A stretch of 64,000 nt of DNA from Pantoea sp. GD03673 (GCF_029844725.1 NZ_JAOCKJ010000001.1:1-64000); one strand, 5' to 3'. Positions 15,825-25,514 are shown, counted from the stretch's first letter. A program made the numbers and translations. Notes: a model not told the origin generated them from the sequence alone.

Positions 15825-16613
15825 ATGCAACACATTATTCGCGTTCAGCAGGTCAGCCAGCGTTTCAACACCGCCAGCGGCGAGTTTCTGGCGCTGGACA
15901 ACGTCAGCTTTGATATCCATGAAGGGGAAACCCTGAGCCTGATAGGCCATTCCGGCTGCGGCAAATCAACGCTGCTGAACCTGATTGCCGGATTAACCCG
16001 TCCCAGCAGCGGCGTGCTGCTGTGTGATAACCGCGAAATCACCGGCCCTGGCCCGGAGCGCGCCGTGGTCTTTCAGAACCATTCGCTGCTGCCCTGGCTG
16101 ACGGCGTTTCAGAACGTTGAGCTGGCGGTGCAGCAGGTGTTTAAAGGGCGCTTCAGCAAAGCGGAGATGCGCGACTGGATCGAGCACAACCTTAACCGGG
16201 TGCAGATGAGCCACGCCATGCACAAGCGACCCGGCGAAATCTCCGGCGGCATGAAGCAACGCGTTGGCATTGCCAGGGCGCTGGCGATGAAGCCGCGTGT
16301 GCTGCTGCTGGACGAGCCTTTTGGCGCGCTGGACGCCTTAACCCGCGCCCATCTGCAGGACAGCGTAATGCGCATTCAGCAGGAGCTGAACACCACCATC
16401 GTCCTGATCACCCACGACGTGGATGAAGCGGTGCTGCTCTCCGATCGGGTGCTGATGATGACCAACGGCCCGGCGGCACAGGTCGGCGAGATCCTCACTG
16501 TCGACCTGCCGCGCCCGCGCTCGCGGGTGGCGCTGGCAGATGAGCCGCGCTACCACCAGCTGCGGCAGAAGGTGCTGCATTTTCTTTATGAAAAACAGAC
16601 TACCGCGGCGTAA
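15825..16613 (+). CDS. nasD: NasD, nitrate ABC transporter ATP-binding protein
   Basis: 262 residues. ABC ATPase with Walker A GHSGCGKST, signature ISGGMKQR and Walker B VLLLDEPFGALD, then the H-loop THDVDEA. NrtC/D-like family that drives nitrate uptake. The open frame extends upstream to 15546 inside nasE, but ATG 15825 has GGGGAGA before it and gives the family N-terminus. The next gene starts 10 nt downstream. Confidence 0.95.
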   Translation: MQHIIRVQQVSQRFNTASGEFLALDNVSFDIHEGETLSLIGHSGCGKSTLLNLIAGLTRPSSGVLLCDNREITGPGPERAVVFQNHSLLPWLTAFQNVELAVQQVFKGRFSKAEMRDWIEHNLNRVQMSHAMHKRPGEISGGMKQRVGIARALAMKPRVLLLDEPFGALDALTRAHLQDSVMRIQQELNTTIVLITHDVDEAVLLSDRVLMMTNGPAAQVGEILTVDLPRPRSRVALADEPRYHQLRQKVLHFLYEKQTTAA

Positions 16614-16623
16614 GGAGCAGACC

Positions 16624-19600
16624 ATGAGGCAACGGTTGCTGGTGATAGGCAATGGCATGGCGGGGATGCAGATGGTGGAGAGCCTGCTGCAACGTGCGCC
16701 GCTGCGTTACGCCATCACGGTCATTGGCCGGGAGCCGCACGGCAACTACAACCGCGTGCTGCTGTCGCCGGTGCTGGCGGGTGAAACGGCCTTTAGTGAC
16801 ACCCTGATCCACGATCGTGACTGGTATCAGCGGCAGGGTGTCACGCTGCTGACCGGTGAAACCGTGCAGCAGGTCGATCTGGCGGCCCGCACGGTGCAGA
16901 CCGATCAGCGCCAGCTTGGCTGGGACAGGCTGGTGTTTGCCACCGGTTCACAGCCCCGTCTGCCTGCGATACCGGGCATTGATGCCCCTCACGTACTGGG
17001 CTTTCGCAGCATCGCCGACGTCAATCAGCTGCTGGCGGGTCAGGGACCGGTGGTGGTACTGGGCGGCGGCTTTCTCGGCATTGAAGCGGCGGCGGCACTC
17101 CGCGCCAGGGGACGGACGGTGACGCTGGTGCATCACAAACCCTGGCTGCTGGATCGCCAGCTGGATGCCAAAGCGGGCGAACTGCTGCTGACGGCATTAG
17201 AACAGCGCGGCATTAACTGCGTGCTGAACAGCGGCCTGACGGCGATTGACCGGGCAGGCGTAACGCTGACCCGCGGGCATCACTGCGCCGCCACGCAGGT
17301 GTTGATCGCCATTGGCGTTGAGCCGGAAGCCACGCTGGCCCGGGCGGCGGGCCTGGCGTGTCAGCGCGGCATTCTGGTGGATGGTCAGTTGCGCACCGCC
17401 ATTCCCGATGTTTACGCCGTGGGTGAATGCTGCGAAATCGCGGGCGAAACCTTTGGTCTGGTCGCACCCTGCCTGGCGCAGGCGCAGGTTCTGGCGGCGC
17501 AGCTGGCGGGATCGCCACAGGGCGATTTTGTCAGTGAGCCGCTGGCAACACGGCTTAAAGTCAGCGGCATTTCGCTGTTCAGCGCGGGGGAGATCCGCGA
17601 AGCGCCGTCCATCAGCAGTTTTGATCCACTCTCCGGCCACTATCGCCGTCTTTTTCTTCGTCAGGGCCGCCTCTGTGGCGTGCTGCTCTCTGGCGACACC
17701 CGGCAGGGCGCGGCGTGGCTGGCGCGTCTGCAGCGCGCCGAACCTGTCACGCTCGCTACCCTGTTCGACAACGATCAACCTGAACCGCAGCCGCAGGCTG
17801 CAGAGAGTCCTGAGATGAGTAAACCGGTTTTAGCCGTGATAGGTCACGGCATGGTCAGTCACCACTTTCTTGAGCAGCTGGTTGCCCGTGACCTGCATCA
17901 GCACTATCACATTGTGGTGTACGGCGAGGAGCGCCAGCAGGCTTACGATCGGGTGCATCTGTCGGACTATTTCAACGGCAAAACGGCGGCCGATCTTTCG
18001 CTGGTCAGCGCGGACTTCTTTACCCTGCACGGCATTGAACTGCGCAGCGGCTGCACGGTCGTGAACCTCGATCGCCAGCAGCGCAGCCTGCGCGACAGCG
18101 CGGGCAATGAGCTGGCGTGGGATAAGCTGGTGCTGGCGACCGGCTCACGCGCCTTTGTCCCGCCGGTGCCGGGCCACGACGGTGAACGCTGCTTTGTTTA
18201 TCGCACGCTGGACGACCTTGATGCGATTGCCGCCTGCGCCCGCCAAAGCCTGCGTGGCATTGTGATCGGCGGCGGGCTGCTGGGTCTGGAAGCCGCCAAT
18301 GCACTGAAGCAGCTCGGGCTGGAAACGCACGTGGTGGAGTTTGCGCCGCGCCTGATGGCGGTGCAGCTTGATGAGGGCGGGGCATTGATGCTGCGCCAGA
18401 AGATTGAGGCACTGGGTGTTACCGTTCACACCTCAAAACAGACCGAGCTGATCGAACGTCAGCCCGACGGCAGTGTGGTGCTGCGCTTTGCCGACGGCAG
18501 CAGTTTACCCGGCGATCTGGTGCTGTTCTCCGCCGGTATCCGGCCGCGGGATGAGCTGGCGCGTGAGGCGGGCCTGACGCTTGGACCACGCGGTGGCATT
18601 GAGATTAACGACAGCTGCCAGACCAGCGATGAGAACGTATTTGCTCTTGGCGAATGCGCCCTCTGGCACGGTCAGATTTTTGGTCTGGTCGCGCCAGGTT
18701 ACCAGATGGCGCGGGTGCTCGCCGGACATCTGGCGGCAGAACCCGCCGCCTTCAGCGGTGCCGACATGAGCACAAAACTGAAGCTACTGGGTGTGGAGGT
18801 GGCGTCGTTCGGTGATGCTCATGGCCGCACGCCAGACAGCCAGCACTATCACTGGACTGACGGCCCCAAAGGCATCTACAAGAAAATCGTGGTCACTGCT
18901 GACGGCACCCGGCTGCTGGGCGGCGTGCTGGTCGGCGACAGCAGCGATTACGCTACGCTGCTGCAGATGATGCTGAACGATTTACCGCTGCCAGCGGCAC
19001 CCGAAAGCCTGATCCTGCCTGCACTGGCCGGTGTGCCGAAAGCGCCCGGCGTCGCGGCGTTGCCCGACAGCGCCCAGGTCTGCTCCTGTCACAACGTCAG
19101 CAAAGGCGACATCTGTGCGGCGGTACAGGCCGGATGCGGTGAGATGAGCAGCATTAAGCACTGCACCAAAGCGGCCACCGGCTGCGGCGGCTGTGCGGCG
19201 CTGGTGAAGCAGGTGATGGAGTATGAGCTGGAAAACCTTGGCGTCGAGGTGAAAAAAGATGTCTGCGACCATTTCAGCTATTCGCGGCAGGAGCTCTATC
19301 ATCTGGTGCGGGCCGGGGAGTTCAGAACCTTTGATGCGCTGCTGGCGTCGCACGGCCAGGGACAGGGCTGCGAGATCTGTAAGCCGCTGGTGGCGTCGCT
19401 GCTTGCCTCCTGCTGGAATGATTATCTGCTCAAACCGGCGCATCTGCCGCTGCAGGACACCAACGATCGCTACTTTGCCAACATCCAGAAAGATGGCACC
19501 TATTCCGTGGTGCCACGCGTGCCGGGGGGAGAAATCACGCCAAAGGGGCTGATCGCCATCGGGGAAGTGGCAGCGCGTTACGATCTCTACACCAAAATTA

Positions 19601-20688
19601 CCGGCGGCCAGCGTATCGACCTGTTTGGTGCGCGGCTTGATCAGCTACCGGCTATCTGGCAGACGCTGCTCGAAGCCGGTTTTGAAACCGGTCACGCCTA
19701 CGGCAAGTCGCTGCGTACCGTGAAGTCCTGCGTCGGATCGACGTGGTGCCGCTACGGCGTGCAGGATTCAACCGCCTTCGCCATAGCACTGGAGAACCGT
19801 TACAAGGGGCTGCGTGCGCCGCATAAGATCAAGATGGCGGTCTCTGGCTGTACCCGCGAGTGTGCGGAAGCGCAGAGCAAAGATATCGGGGTGATCGCCA
19901 CCGAAAAGGGCTGGAACCTCTATGTCTGCGGCAATGGCGGTATGAAACCACGCCACGCCGATCTCTTCGCCAGCGACCTCGACGACGCCACGCTGGTGCG
20001 CTATGTCGATCGCCTGCTGATGTTTTACATCCGCACCGCCGATCGTCTGCAGCGCACCAGCGTCTGGATGGACAATCTGGAGGGCGGTCTGGACTACCTG
20101 CGGCAGGTGGTGATTGAGGACAGCCTCGGGCTGGGTGCAACGCTGGAGCAGGAGATGCAGCGGGTAGTGGATGCCTGGCAGTGCGAATGGCAGACCACGC
20201 TGGCCGACCCGTCGCGTCTGGCGCTGTTTACGCCAACGGTCAACAGCGACCAGCCTGATGAGACGCTGCACTACAGCCGGGTGCGCGGTCAGCGTCAGCC
20301 TGAACCCGTGGCGGCTCGTCCGCTGTTACAGCTGCCCGCCGAGCCGTGGAGCGCGGTCTGCTCGCTGGAAGCGATTCCGCCAGAGGCGGGAATCGGGGCG
20401 CGACTCGGCAGCGAGCGTGTTGCGCTGTTCCGCTTTGGCGACGCGCTTTATGCGCTGGAGGATCGCGAGCCTGGCTGCGATGCCAGCGTGCTGTCACGCG
20501 GGATTCTGGGGGATGTCGGCGGCGAGCCGGTGGTGATCTCACCGCTTTACAAGCAGCGGGTGCGGCTGCGTGACGGGCAGAGTCTGGATAATCCACAGCA
20601 CCAGCTGCGTTGCTGGCCGGTGAAGCTGGAAGCGGGGCAGATCTGGCTGGCAAACCGTCCGCAAAATCCGCTGGCGCAGGCATCATGA
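16624..20688 (+). CDS. nasB: NasC-NirB-NirD fusion: NADH-dependent nitrate reductase electron-transfer subunit joined to assimilatory nitrite reductase
   Basis: One uninterrupted frame of 1,354 residues. Residues 1 to about 397 form a complete FAD/NADH oxidoreductase (VIGNGMAGMQ; second nucleotide site VVLGGGFLGIEAA) corresponding to NasC. Met398 (ATG 17815, MSKPVLAVIGHGM) begins a full NirB/NasB with FAD and NADH sites and a BFD [2Fe-2S] cluster C820, C822, C854, C857. The sulfite-reductase-type 4Fe-4S/siroheme Cys are C1036, C1042, C1076 and C1080. The last roughly 105 residues resemble NirD, a Rieske-like fold without cluster ligands. In K. oxytoca NasC and NasB are separate proteins. Start ATG 16624 after AAGGAG; overlaps nasA by ATGA. 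Confidence 0.93.
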   Translation: MRQRLLVIGNGMAGMQMVESLLQRAPLRYAITVIGREPHGNYNRVLLSPVLAGETAFSDTLIHDRDWYQRQGVTLLTGETVQQVDLAARTVQTDQRQLGWDRLVFATGSQPRLPAIPGIDAPHVLGFRSIADVNQLLAGQGPVVVLGGGFLGIEAAAALRARGRTVTLVHHKPWLLDRQLDAKAGELLLTALEQRGINCVLNSGLTAIDRAGVTLTRGHHCAATQVLIAIGVEPEATLARAAGLACQRGILVDGQLRTAIPDVYAVGECCEIAGETFGLVAPCLAQAQVLAAQLAGSPQGDFVSEPLATRLKVSGISLFSAGEIREAPSISSFDPLSGHYRRLFLRQGRLCGVLLSGDTRQGAAWLARLQRAEPVTLATLFDNDQPEPQPQAAESPEMSKPVLAVIGHGMVSHHFLEQLVARDLHQHYHIVVYGEERQQAYDRVHLSDYFNGKTAADLSLVSADFFTLHGIELRSGCTVVNLDRQQRSLRDSAGNELAWDKLVLATGSRAFVPPVPGHDGERCFVYRTLDDLDAIAACARQSLRGIVIGGGLLGLEAANALKQLGLETHVVEFAPRLMAVQLDEGGALMLRQKIEALGVTVHTSKQTELIERQPDGSVVLRFADGSSLPGDLVLFSAGIRPRDELAREAGLTLGPRGGIEINDSCQTSDENVFALGECALWHGQIFGLVAPGYQMARVLAGHLAAEPAAFSGADMSTKLKLLGVEVASFGDAHGRTPDSQHYHWTDGPKGIYKKIVVTADGTRLLGGVLVGDSSDYATLLQMMLNDLPLPAAPESLILPALAGVPKAPGVAALPDSAQVCSCHNVSKGDICAAVQAGCGEMSSIKHCTKAATGCGGCAALVKQVMEYELENLGVEVKKDVCDHFSYSRQELYHLVRAGEFRTFDALLASHGQGQGCEICKPLVASLLASCWNDYLLKPAHLPLQDTNDRYFANIQKDGTYSVVPRVPGGEITPKGLIAIGEVAARYDLYTKITGGQRIDLFGARLDQLPAIWQTLLEAGFETGHAYGKSLRTVKSCVGSTWCRYGVQDSTAFAIALENRYKGLRAPHKIKMAVSGCTRECAEAQSKDIGVIATEKGWNLYVCGNGGMKPRHADLFASDLDDATLVRYVDRLLMFYIRTADRLQRTSVWMDNLEGGLDYLRQVVIEDSLGLGATLEQEMQRVVDAWQCEWQTTLADPSRLALFTPTVNSDQPDETLHYSRVRGQRQPEPVAARPLLQLPAEPWSAVCSLEAIPPEAGIGARLGSERVALFRFGDALYALEDREPGCDASVLSRGILGDVGGEPVVISPLYKQRVRLRDGQSLDNPQHQLRCWPVKLEAGQIWLANRPQNPLAQAS

Positions 20689-23303
20689 ACAGCACCTGTC
20701 CCTATTGCGGCGTGGGTTGTGGCGTCTGCGTCACGCCGCAGGACAATCATCAGACAACGGTGAAGGGCGATCCGTACCATCCCGCCAACGCTGGCCGGTT
20801 GTGCGTTAAAGGCGCGGCGCTGGGGGAGACGCTGACACCGCAAGGTCGTCTGCTGGCAGCCGAGGTTAACGGGCAGCGCGTCAGCCTTGATGCGGCGCTG
20901 GATGCGGCGGCGGCGGGATTACGTGCGGTGATCGATCAGTATGGTCCGAAGGCGGTGGCATTTTACGGCTCCGGCCAGCTGCTGACGGAGGATTACTACG
21001 TCGCCAATAAGCTGATGAAGGGCTATATCGGTGCCGCCAACATCGATACCAATTCCCGGCTCTGCATGGCGTCGGCGGTGGTCGGCTACCGGCGGGCGCT
21101 GGGGGCGGACGCGGTGCCCTGCTGTTATGAGGATCTGGAGCAGGCCGATCTGGTGCTGCTGGTGGGATCCAATGCCGCCTGGGCGCATCCGGTGGTCTGG
21201 CAGCGGTTGATGCAGGCGAAGCTGCAGAGACCGGCGATGCAGATTGTTGTCCTCGACCCGCGCCGTACCGCGAGCTGTGACCAGGCCGATCTTCATCTGC
21301 CTCTGCGGCCCGGCAGCGATGCGGCCCTGTTTTCCGGTCTGCTGAACTGGCTGGTCCGGCACGATGGCATGGATGCCAGTATGCTGCCGCACCTGAATGG
21401 CGTGAGTGAAACACTGGCCGCCGCCGCGCAGTGGGATGTCACGCGGGTTGCGCAGGCCTGTGATTTAACCGAGCAGCAGGTGACGCACTTTTTCCAGCTG
21501 TTCAGCCAGTACGATCGGGTGCTGACGCTGTGGTGCATGGGGATTAATCAGTCTGCCACTGGCAGCGACAATAACCAGGCGATTCTTAATCTGCATCTGC
21601 TGACGGGCAAAATAGGCCGTGCAGGCTGCGGGCCTTTTTCGCTGACCGGACAGCCGAATGCGATGGGCGGGCGTGAGGTGGGCGGTCTGGCGAATCAGCT
21701 GGCGGCGCACATGAGTTTTACGGACGAGGATTGCGATCGGCTGCAGCGTTTCTGGCGCAGTCCGGCGATGGCCCGTGAGCCGGGACTGACCGCGCTGGAT
21801 CTGTTCAGGGCGATTGCGGACGGTGAGGTGAAGGCGGTCTGGATTATGGGCACCAATCCGGCGGTGTCGATGCCGGAGGGCAACCGGGTGGCACAGGCGC
21901 TGGCGGCCTGCCCGCTGGTGATTGTTTCAGATGTGATGGCGCAGACCGATACCAGCGCCTTTGCCGATATTCTGCTGCCCGCCCAGGGGTGGGGTGAGAA
22001 GAACGGGACCGTGACCAATTCAGAGCGGCGTATTTCGCGTCAGCGCGCTTTTGTCAGCGCACCGGGCGATGCCCGCCCTGACTGGTGGCTGCTGGCGCAG
22101 GTAGCGCAGCGGTTAGGTTTCACTGAGGGGTTTGCCTGGCAGCATCCGTCGGCGATTTTTCGCGAACATGCTGCACTGTCGGGGTTTGAGAACGGCGGCA
22201 AGCGGGCGTTTGATATCAGCGGGCTGGCACAGTTGAGCCAGGCCGAATGGGATGCGCTGCGTCCGGTGCAGTGGCCCGTGAATGCCGATCATCCGCAGGG
22301 CTGTGCGCGGTTGTTTGGCGATCGCCGCTTTTTCCATCCGGATGGAAAAGCCCGGCTGCTTGTCCCGGCAATACCCGATTTTGCACCGCAGGATGCGGCT
22401 TATCCGCTGTTGATGAATAGCGGTCGGGTGCGCGATCAGTGGCATACCATGACGCGGACCGGGCTGGTGCCGCGTCTGATGCAGCACTGTGATGAGCCGT
22501 TTGTGGCGCTGCATCCCGCTGACGCCGCACGCTATGGCGTGACGGCAGGCGGTCTGGCGCGGGTGCAGTCGGTGCAGGGGTGGATTAGTGCGCGCGTGCG
22601 CGCGGATAACGGGATGCGGCGCGGTGAGCTGTTTGTGCCGATGCACTGGAACCGGCAGTTCAGTCAGCAAAGTCACGTTGATATGCTGGTCGCCGCCCGG
22701 GCCTGTCCGTTTTCAGGGCAGCCAGCGCTGAAGCAGACGCCGGTGCGGATTTTGCCGCTGACGGTGAGCTGGCAGGGCTGGCTGTGGCAGCGCAGGATTA
22801 CGCAGCCCGCAGGTTTGCGCTACTGGTCGCGTGCGCCCTATCCGGCAGTGCAGCGCTATGCGGTTGCAGGCGAGGGCTCGCCGCAGGATTGGCTGGCGGA
22901 ACAGGGGGAGGTGTCAGGTTGTGATTTGCAGGTTGCCAGCGGCAGCGGCTGTGATTATCGGGTGCTGGCCTGGCATGACGGTGAGTTGCAACTGGCGTTT
23001 TATGCCGGTAGCGCGTTGCCGTTGCTGGATAGCGCGTTTGTCGCGGCGGCCTTTGTTGATGCGCCGCAGGATGCTGCCGGGCGACACAGCCTGCTGGCGG
23101 GTCGGGCGATGCAGCACAGCGCGGCGGGCCGGATTATCTGTAGCTGTATGGCGGTGGGTGAGCAGACGATTTTGCAGGCAATCGCGCAGGGGTGTCGCAG
23201 CACTCAGGCATTGGGCGAGAAGCTGAAGTGCGGCACGCAGTGCGGCTCCTGTATTCCGGAGCTGAAGCAGTTGTTGCTGTCCGACGTGGTAGTGGAGGAA
23301 TGA
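20685..23303 (+). CDS. nasA: NasA, assimilatory nitrate reductase catalytic subunit
   Basis: 872 residues, molybdopterin (bis-MGD) oxidoreductase. N-terminal 4Fe-4S motif C5-x2-C8-x3-C12-x27-C40, and the probable Mo ligand Cys127 in NSRLCMASAV. The molybdopterin-dinucleotide-binding domain is in the C-terminal third (LLMNSGRVRDQWHTMTRTG). A BFD-like [2Fe-2S] domain sits at the end (IICSCMAVGEQ then KCGTQCGSC). The latter is a feature of cytoplasmic NasA of this type. Reduces nitrate to nitrite, which passes to the fused nitrite reductase encoded upstream. ATGA overlaps at both ends show a tightly coupled operon. Confidence 0.95.
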   Translation: MNSTCPYCGVGCGVCVTPQDNHQTTVKGDPYHPANAGRLCVKGAALGETLTPQGRLLAAEVNGQRVSLDAALDAAAAGLRAVIDQYGPKAVAFYGSGQLLTEDYYVANKLMKGYIGAANIDTNSRLCMASAVVGYRRALGADAVPCCYEDLEQADLVLLVGSNAAWAHPVVWQRLMQAKLQRPAMQIVVLDPRRTASCDQADLHLPLRPGSDAALFSGLLNWLVRHDGMDASMLPHLNGVSETLAAAAQWDVTRVAQACDLTEQQVTHFFQLFSQYDRVLTLWCMGINQSATGSDNNQAILNLHLLTGKIGRAGCGPFSLTGQPNAMGGREVGGLANQLAAHMSFTDEDCDRLQRFWRSPAMAREPGLTALDLFRAIADGEVKAVWIMGTNPAVSMPEGNRVAQALAACPLVIVSDVMAQTDTSAFADILLPAQGWGEKNGTVTNSERRISRQRAFVSAPGDARPDWWLLAQVAQRLGFTEGFAWQHPSAIFREHAALSGFENGGKRAFDISGLAQLSQAEWDALRPVQWPVNADHPQGCARLFGDRRFFHPDGKARLLVPAIPDFAPQDAAYPLLMNSGRVRDQWHTMTRTGLVPRLMQHCDEPFVALHPADAARYGVTAGGLARVQSVQGWISARVRADNGMRRGELFVPMHWNRQFSQQSHVDMLVAARACPFSGQPALKQTPVRILPLTVSWQGWLWQRRITQPAGLRYWSRAPYPAVQRYAVAGEGSPQDWLAEQGEVSGCDLQVASGSGCDYRVLAWHDGELQLAFYAGSALPLLDSAFVAAAFVDAPQDAAGRHSLLAGRAMQHSAAGRIICSCMAVGEQTILQAIAQGCRSTQALGEKLKCGTQCGSCIPELKQLLLSDVVVEE

Positions 23304-24154
23304 TGACGCGAGCAATTGATTCTCTGGATAAGTTACTGACCCCGGCCGGTGTGGCAAAGCAGCAGGGTGCGGTGTGGCTGGTGGGTGCCGGGCCGGGTGA
23401 TGTGGCGTTGCTGACGGTGAAGGCGTTGCGGTTGCTGCAGGGCGCTGAGGTGGTGGTGTATGACCGGCTGGTGAGTGAGGCGGTGATGGCGGAGGTGCCG
23501 GAGAGCGCGTTGTGTATTGATGTGGGTAAGCAGCCAGGGCAGCACGGACTGAAGCAGGCGCAGATTAATCAGTTGCTGGTGGATCTGGCGCGCAGCGGGC
23601 GTGATGTGATTCGGCTGAAGGGGGGCGATCCGTTTATTTTTGGTCGCGGTGGCGAAGAGATGGTGAGCCTGCAGGAGGCCGGGGTCCGCTGTGAGGTGGT
23701 GCCGGGGATTACGGCCGCCGCAGGCTGTGCGGCGGCCAGCGGGATTCCGTTGACGCATCGGGATTGCGCGCAGTCGTTGCGGTTGATTACCGGGCATGGC
23801 CGGAGCGGCGAACCGCAGCTGGATGCCGCAGCGCTGGCGTCGGTGAATCAGACGCTGGTGTTTTATATGGGGCTGAGCTGGAGTGCGTCGATCAGTGCGC
23901 AGTTGCAGGCGCAGGGACGTGATGCAGATACGCCGGTGGCGATTATTGAGAATGGCACCCGGCCGGATCAGCGGGTGCTGATTACCACGCTGGGTGGGCT
24001 GGCGGAGACGGTGGCGCAGGACAAGCCTGTGTCTCCGTCGTTGCTGATAGTGGGTGAGGTTGTGCGGTTTTATCGGGCGGATTTGCAGGGGCGGGGTGGG
24101 GAGACCGGTGCGGATCTCGGAAACCGTTGCGTCGTGCAGGAAAGGCCTGCTTAG
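23300..24154 (+). CDS. cobA: CobA/SUMT, uroporphyrinogen-III C-methyltransferase
   Basis: 284 residues; methylates uroporphyrinogen III to precorrin-2, the first step towards siroheme, the cofactor of the nitrite reductase in this operon. Motifs VWLVGAGPGD, RLKGGDPFIFGRGGEE and VPGITAAAGCA are intact. ATG 23300 overlaps the nasA stop and has GTGGAGGA upstream. The last eight or nine residues (CVVQERPA) and the stop codon are encoded by the first unit of the downstream repeat (24128 onward), so the repeat has supplied the protein's end. The family fold ends before this, so activity is probably unaffected. Confidence 0.93.
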   Translation: MMTRAIDSLDKLLTPAGVAKQQGAVWLVGAGPGDVALLTVKALRLLQGAEVVVYDRLVSEAVMAEVPESALCIDVGKQPGQHGLKQAQINQLLVDLARSGRDVIRLKGGDPFIFGRGGEEMVSLQEAGVRCEVVPGITAAAGCAAASGIPLTHRDCAQSLRLITGHGRSGEPQLDAAALASVNQTLVFYMGLSWSASISAQLQAQGRDADTPVAIIENGTRPDQRVLITTLGGLAETVAQDKPVSPSLLIVGEVVRFYRADLQGRGGETGADLGNRCVVQERPA

Positions 24155-24280
24155 GTGAATAGGGTGAGCTGATCAGCTGATGGCCGGTGCGTCTGTGAGA
24201 CGGTGCGTCGCGCAGGAAAGGCCTGCTTAGGTGAATAGGGTGAGCTGATCAACTGATGGCTGGGTGCGTCTGTAAGACGG
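24128..24280 (+). repeat. two tandem copies of a 76/77-bp repeat
   Basis: Unit 1 (24128-24203) and unit 2 (24204-24280) each begin TGCGTCGYGCAGGAAAGGCC and are nearly identical. Differences include T/C at the Y, GATCAGCTGA against GATCAACTGA and one extra base. A third head (24281) then leads into the palindromic element. Unit 1 contains the cobA stop codon. Confidence 0.85.
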
Positions 24281-24288
24281 TGCGTCGT

Positions 24289-24390
24289 GCAGGAAAGGCC
24301 TGCCTGACCGCAAAGGGATCCCGCATCCCTGCGGATTGGGCTCGCCATCCCTGGCTCGCACACTTTGCTCTTCAGGCAGGCCTTACCTGC
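24289..24390. repeat. 102-bp palindromic repeat, copy 1
   Basis: Terminal inverted repeats of 19 bp, left 24289-24307 (GCAGGAAAGGCCTGCCTGA) and right 24372-24390, with one mismatch. The interior contains CCGCATCCCTGCGG, itself hairpin-forming, and GGCTCGCCATCCCTGGCTCG. It resembles a REP/MITE-like non-coding element. It is followed by 30 bp also shared with copy 2. Confidence 0.82.
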
Positions 24391-24477
24391 ACGTTTGGCA
24401 GCGGTGCGGCGTTCAGAGGACGCGGGGCTGGGTAAGTGCGGGGTGGGTGAGAAGGCAGGAGCGGTTTGGTGCATCGC

Positions 24478-24579
24478 GCAGGAAAGGCCTGCCTGACCGC
24501 AAAGGACCCCCGCATCCCTGCGGACTGGGCTCGCCATCCCTGGCTCGCACACGTTGCTCTTCAGGCAGGCCTTACCTGC
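24478..24579. repeat. 102-bp palindromic repeat, copy 2
   Basis: The same element as copy 1, 189 bp further on, with the same 102-bp length, the same 19-bp arms (24478-24496 and 24561-24579) and only a few substitutions inside. The shared sequence continues for about 30 bp to the right (ACGTTTRGCA ... GGTGCGGCGTTC). Confidence 0.82.
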
Positions 24580-24701
24580 ACGTTTAGCATTGGTGCGGCG
24601 TTCGGAGGGTGAGGGGCGGGGTTGTGCCGTATCGGCATGTTTCACCAGATGTGCTGCACGGGCCTGGCTCCCTGCACAGAGAAAAGCGGGAGCGATGAGG
24701 A

Positions 24702-25514
24702 TTACATCGCCCGCTTCAGCGCCAGCGGAGCCACCAGCACTTTCACGCCTAAGGCTTCAAACGCCTTAACCTGCGCGGTGCTGATGCCGCTGTCGGTGAT
24801 CAGGTAGTGGATGTTGCTCCAGTCACAGGGCAGCGCGAACATCGAAACTTTGTCGATTTTACTGGAGTCCGCCACCACATAAACCGTGCTGGCAGATTTG
24901 ATCATCGCCATTTTCACCTTGATGTCGGTTTCGCTGGGGAAACTCAGGCCCAGACGCGGTGAGATGCAGGCGGTGGCCAGGAAAAGTTTTTCGGCCAGCA
25001 CGTTTTCGAAAAAGCTGGCCGCTTTCTCGCCAGAGGTGGAGAGCGTCGGAAACTTAAAGGTGCCGCCGGTCAGCAGGATGTTGATCCCCGGCTCGCCGCC
25101 CAGTTTCAGGGCGATATTCACCGCGGTGGTCACCACGGACAGACGACGGATGTGGCTGATGGCCTCGGTAATCGCAGTCGTGGTGGTGCCGGAATCGAAA
25201 ATCACCGTGTCGCCATTTTCGATATGCTGCGCCGCCAGGCGGCCAATCGCCTCTTTCTCTTCCAGATGGGTCTGCCGCTCCAGCAGCATTGCCCCGGTAT
25301 TCTGCTTACCCGTCATCAGCGTCGCGCCACCGTGGTAGCGCTGCACAAAGCCCTGTTTTTGCAGCATACGCAGGTCACTGCGCAATGTGGCCTCGGTCAG
25401 TCCAAAGGTCTCGGTCAGCGCTTTGACCGTGACCGTTCCATCCTCACGGATCATCTCCAGAATTTTCTCGCGGCGTTGCTGCATGTCAGCGAACTGCTCA
25501 CTTTTGCTTTTCAA
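24702..25514 (-). CDS. DeoR/GlpR-family transcriptional regulator (TTG start)
   Basis: 270 residues from TTG 25514. N-terminal winged helix (RREKILEMIREDGTVTVKALTETFGLTEATLRSDL, seen as the usual DeoR HTH) and a C-terminal sugar-phosphate-sensing domain (IFDSGTTTTAITEAI, LTGGTF). The frame is open upstream to 25559, but AAGGGAG lies 9 nt before the TTG and no such site precedes the longer start. It is divergent from the dehydrogenase/ABC operon and almost certainly controls it; CGAAA-type operator motifs lie between them. The inducer is probably a phosphorylated polyol or sugar (inference). Confidence 0.88.
   Translation of the reverse strand: MKSKSEQFADMQQRREKILEMIREDGTVTVKALTETFGLTEATLRSDLRMLQKQGFVQRYHGGATLMTGKQNTGAMLLERQTHLEEKEAIGRLAAQHIENGDTVIFDSGTTTTAITEAISHIRRLSVVTTAVNIALKLGGEPGINILLTGGTFKFPTLSTSGEKAASFFENVLAEKLFLATACISPRLGLSFPSETDIKVKMAMIKSASTVYVVADSSKIDKVSMFALPCDWSNIHYLITDSGISTAQVKAFEALGVKVLVAPLALKRAM

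Noticed and set aside
24128..24610. Possible CRISPR array
   Set aside because: Units are 76-102 bp with no short regular repeat/spacer pattern and no cas gene nearby.
24151..24645. 164-codon minus-strand frame with internal repeats (AKRAGKACLKS twice)
   Set aside because: It lies wholly in the repeat nest antisense to the cobA end; the internal duplication comes from the 102-bp DNA repeat, and there is no ribosome site.
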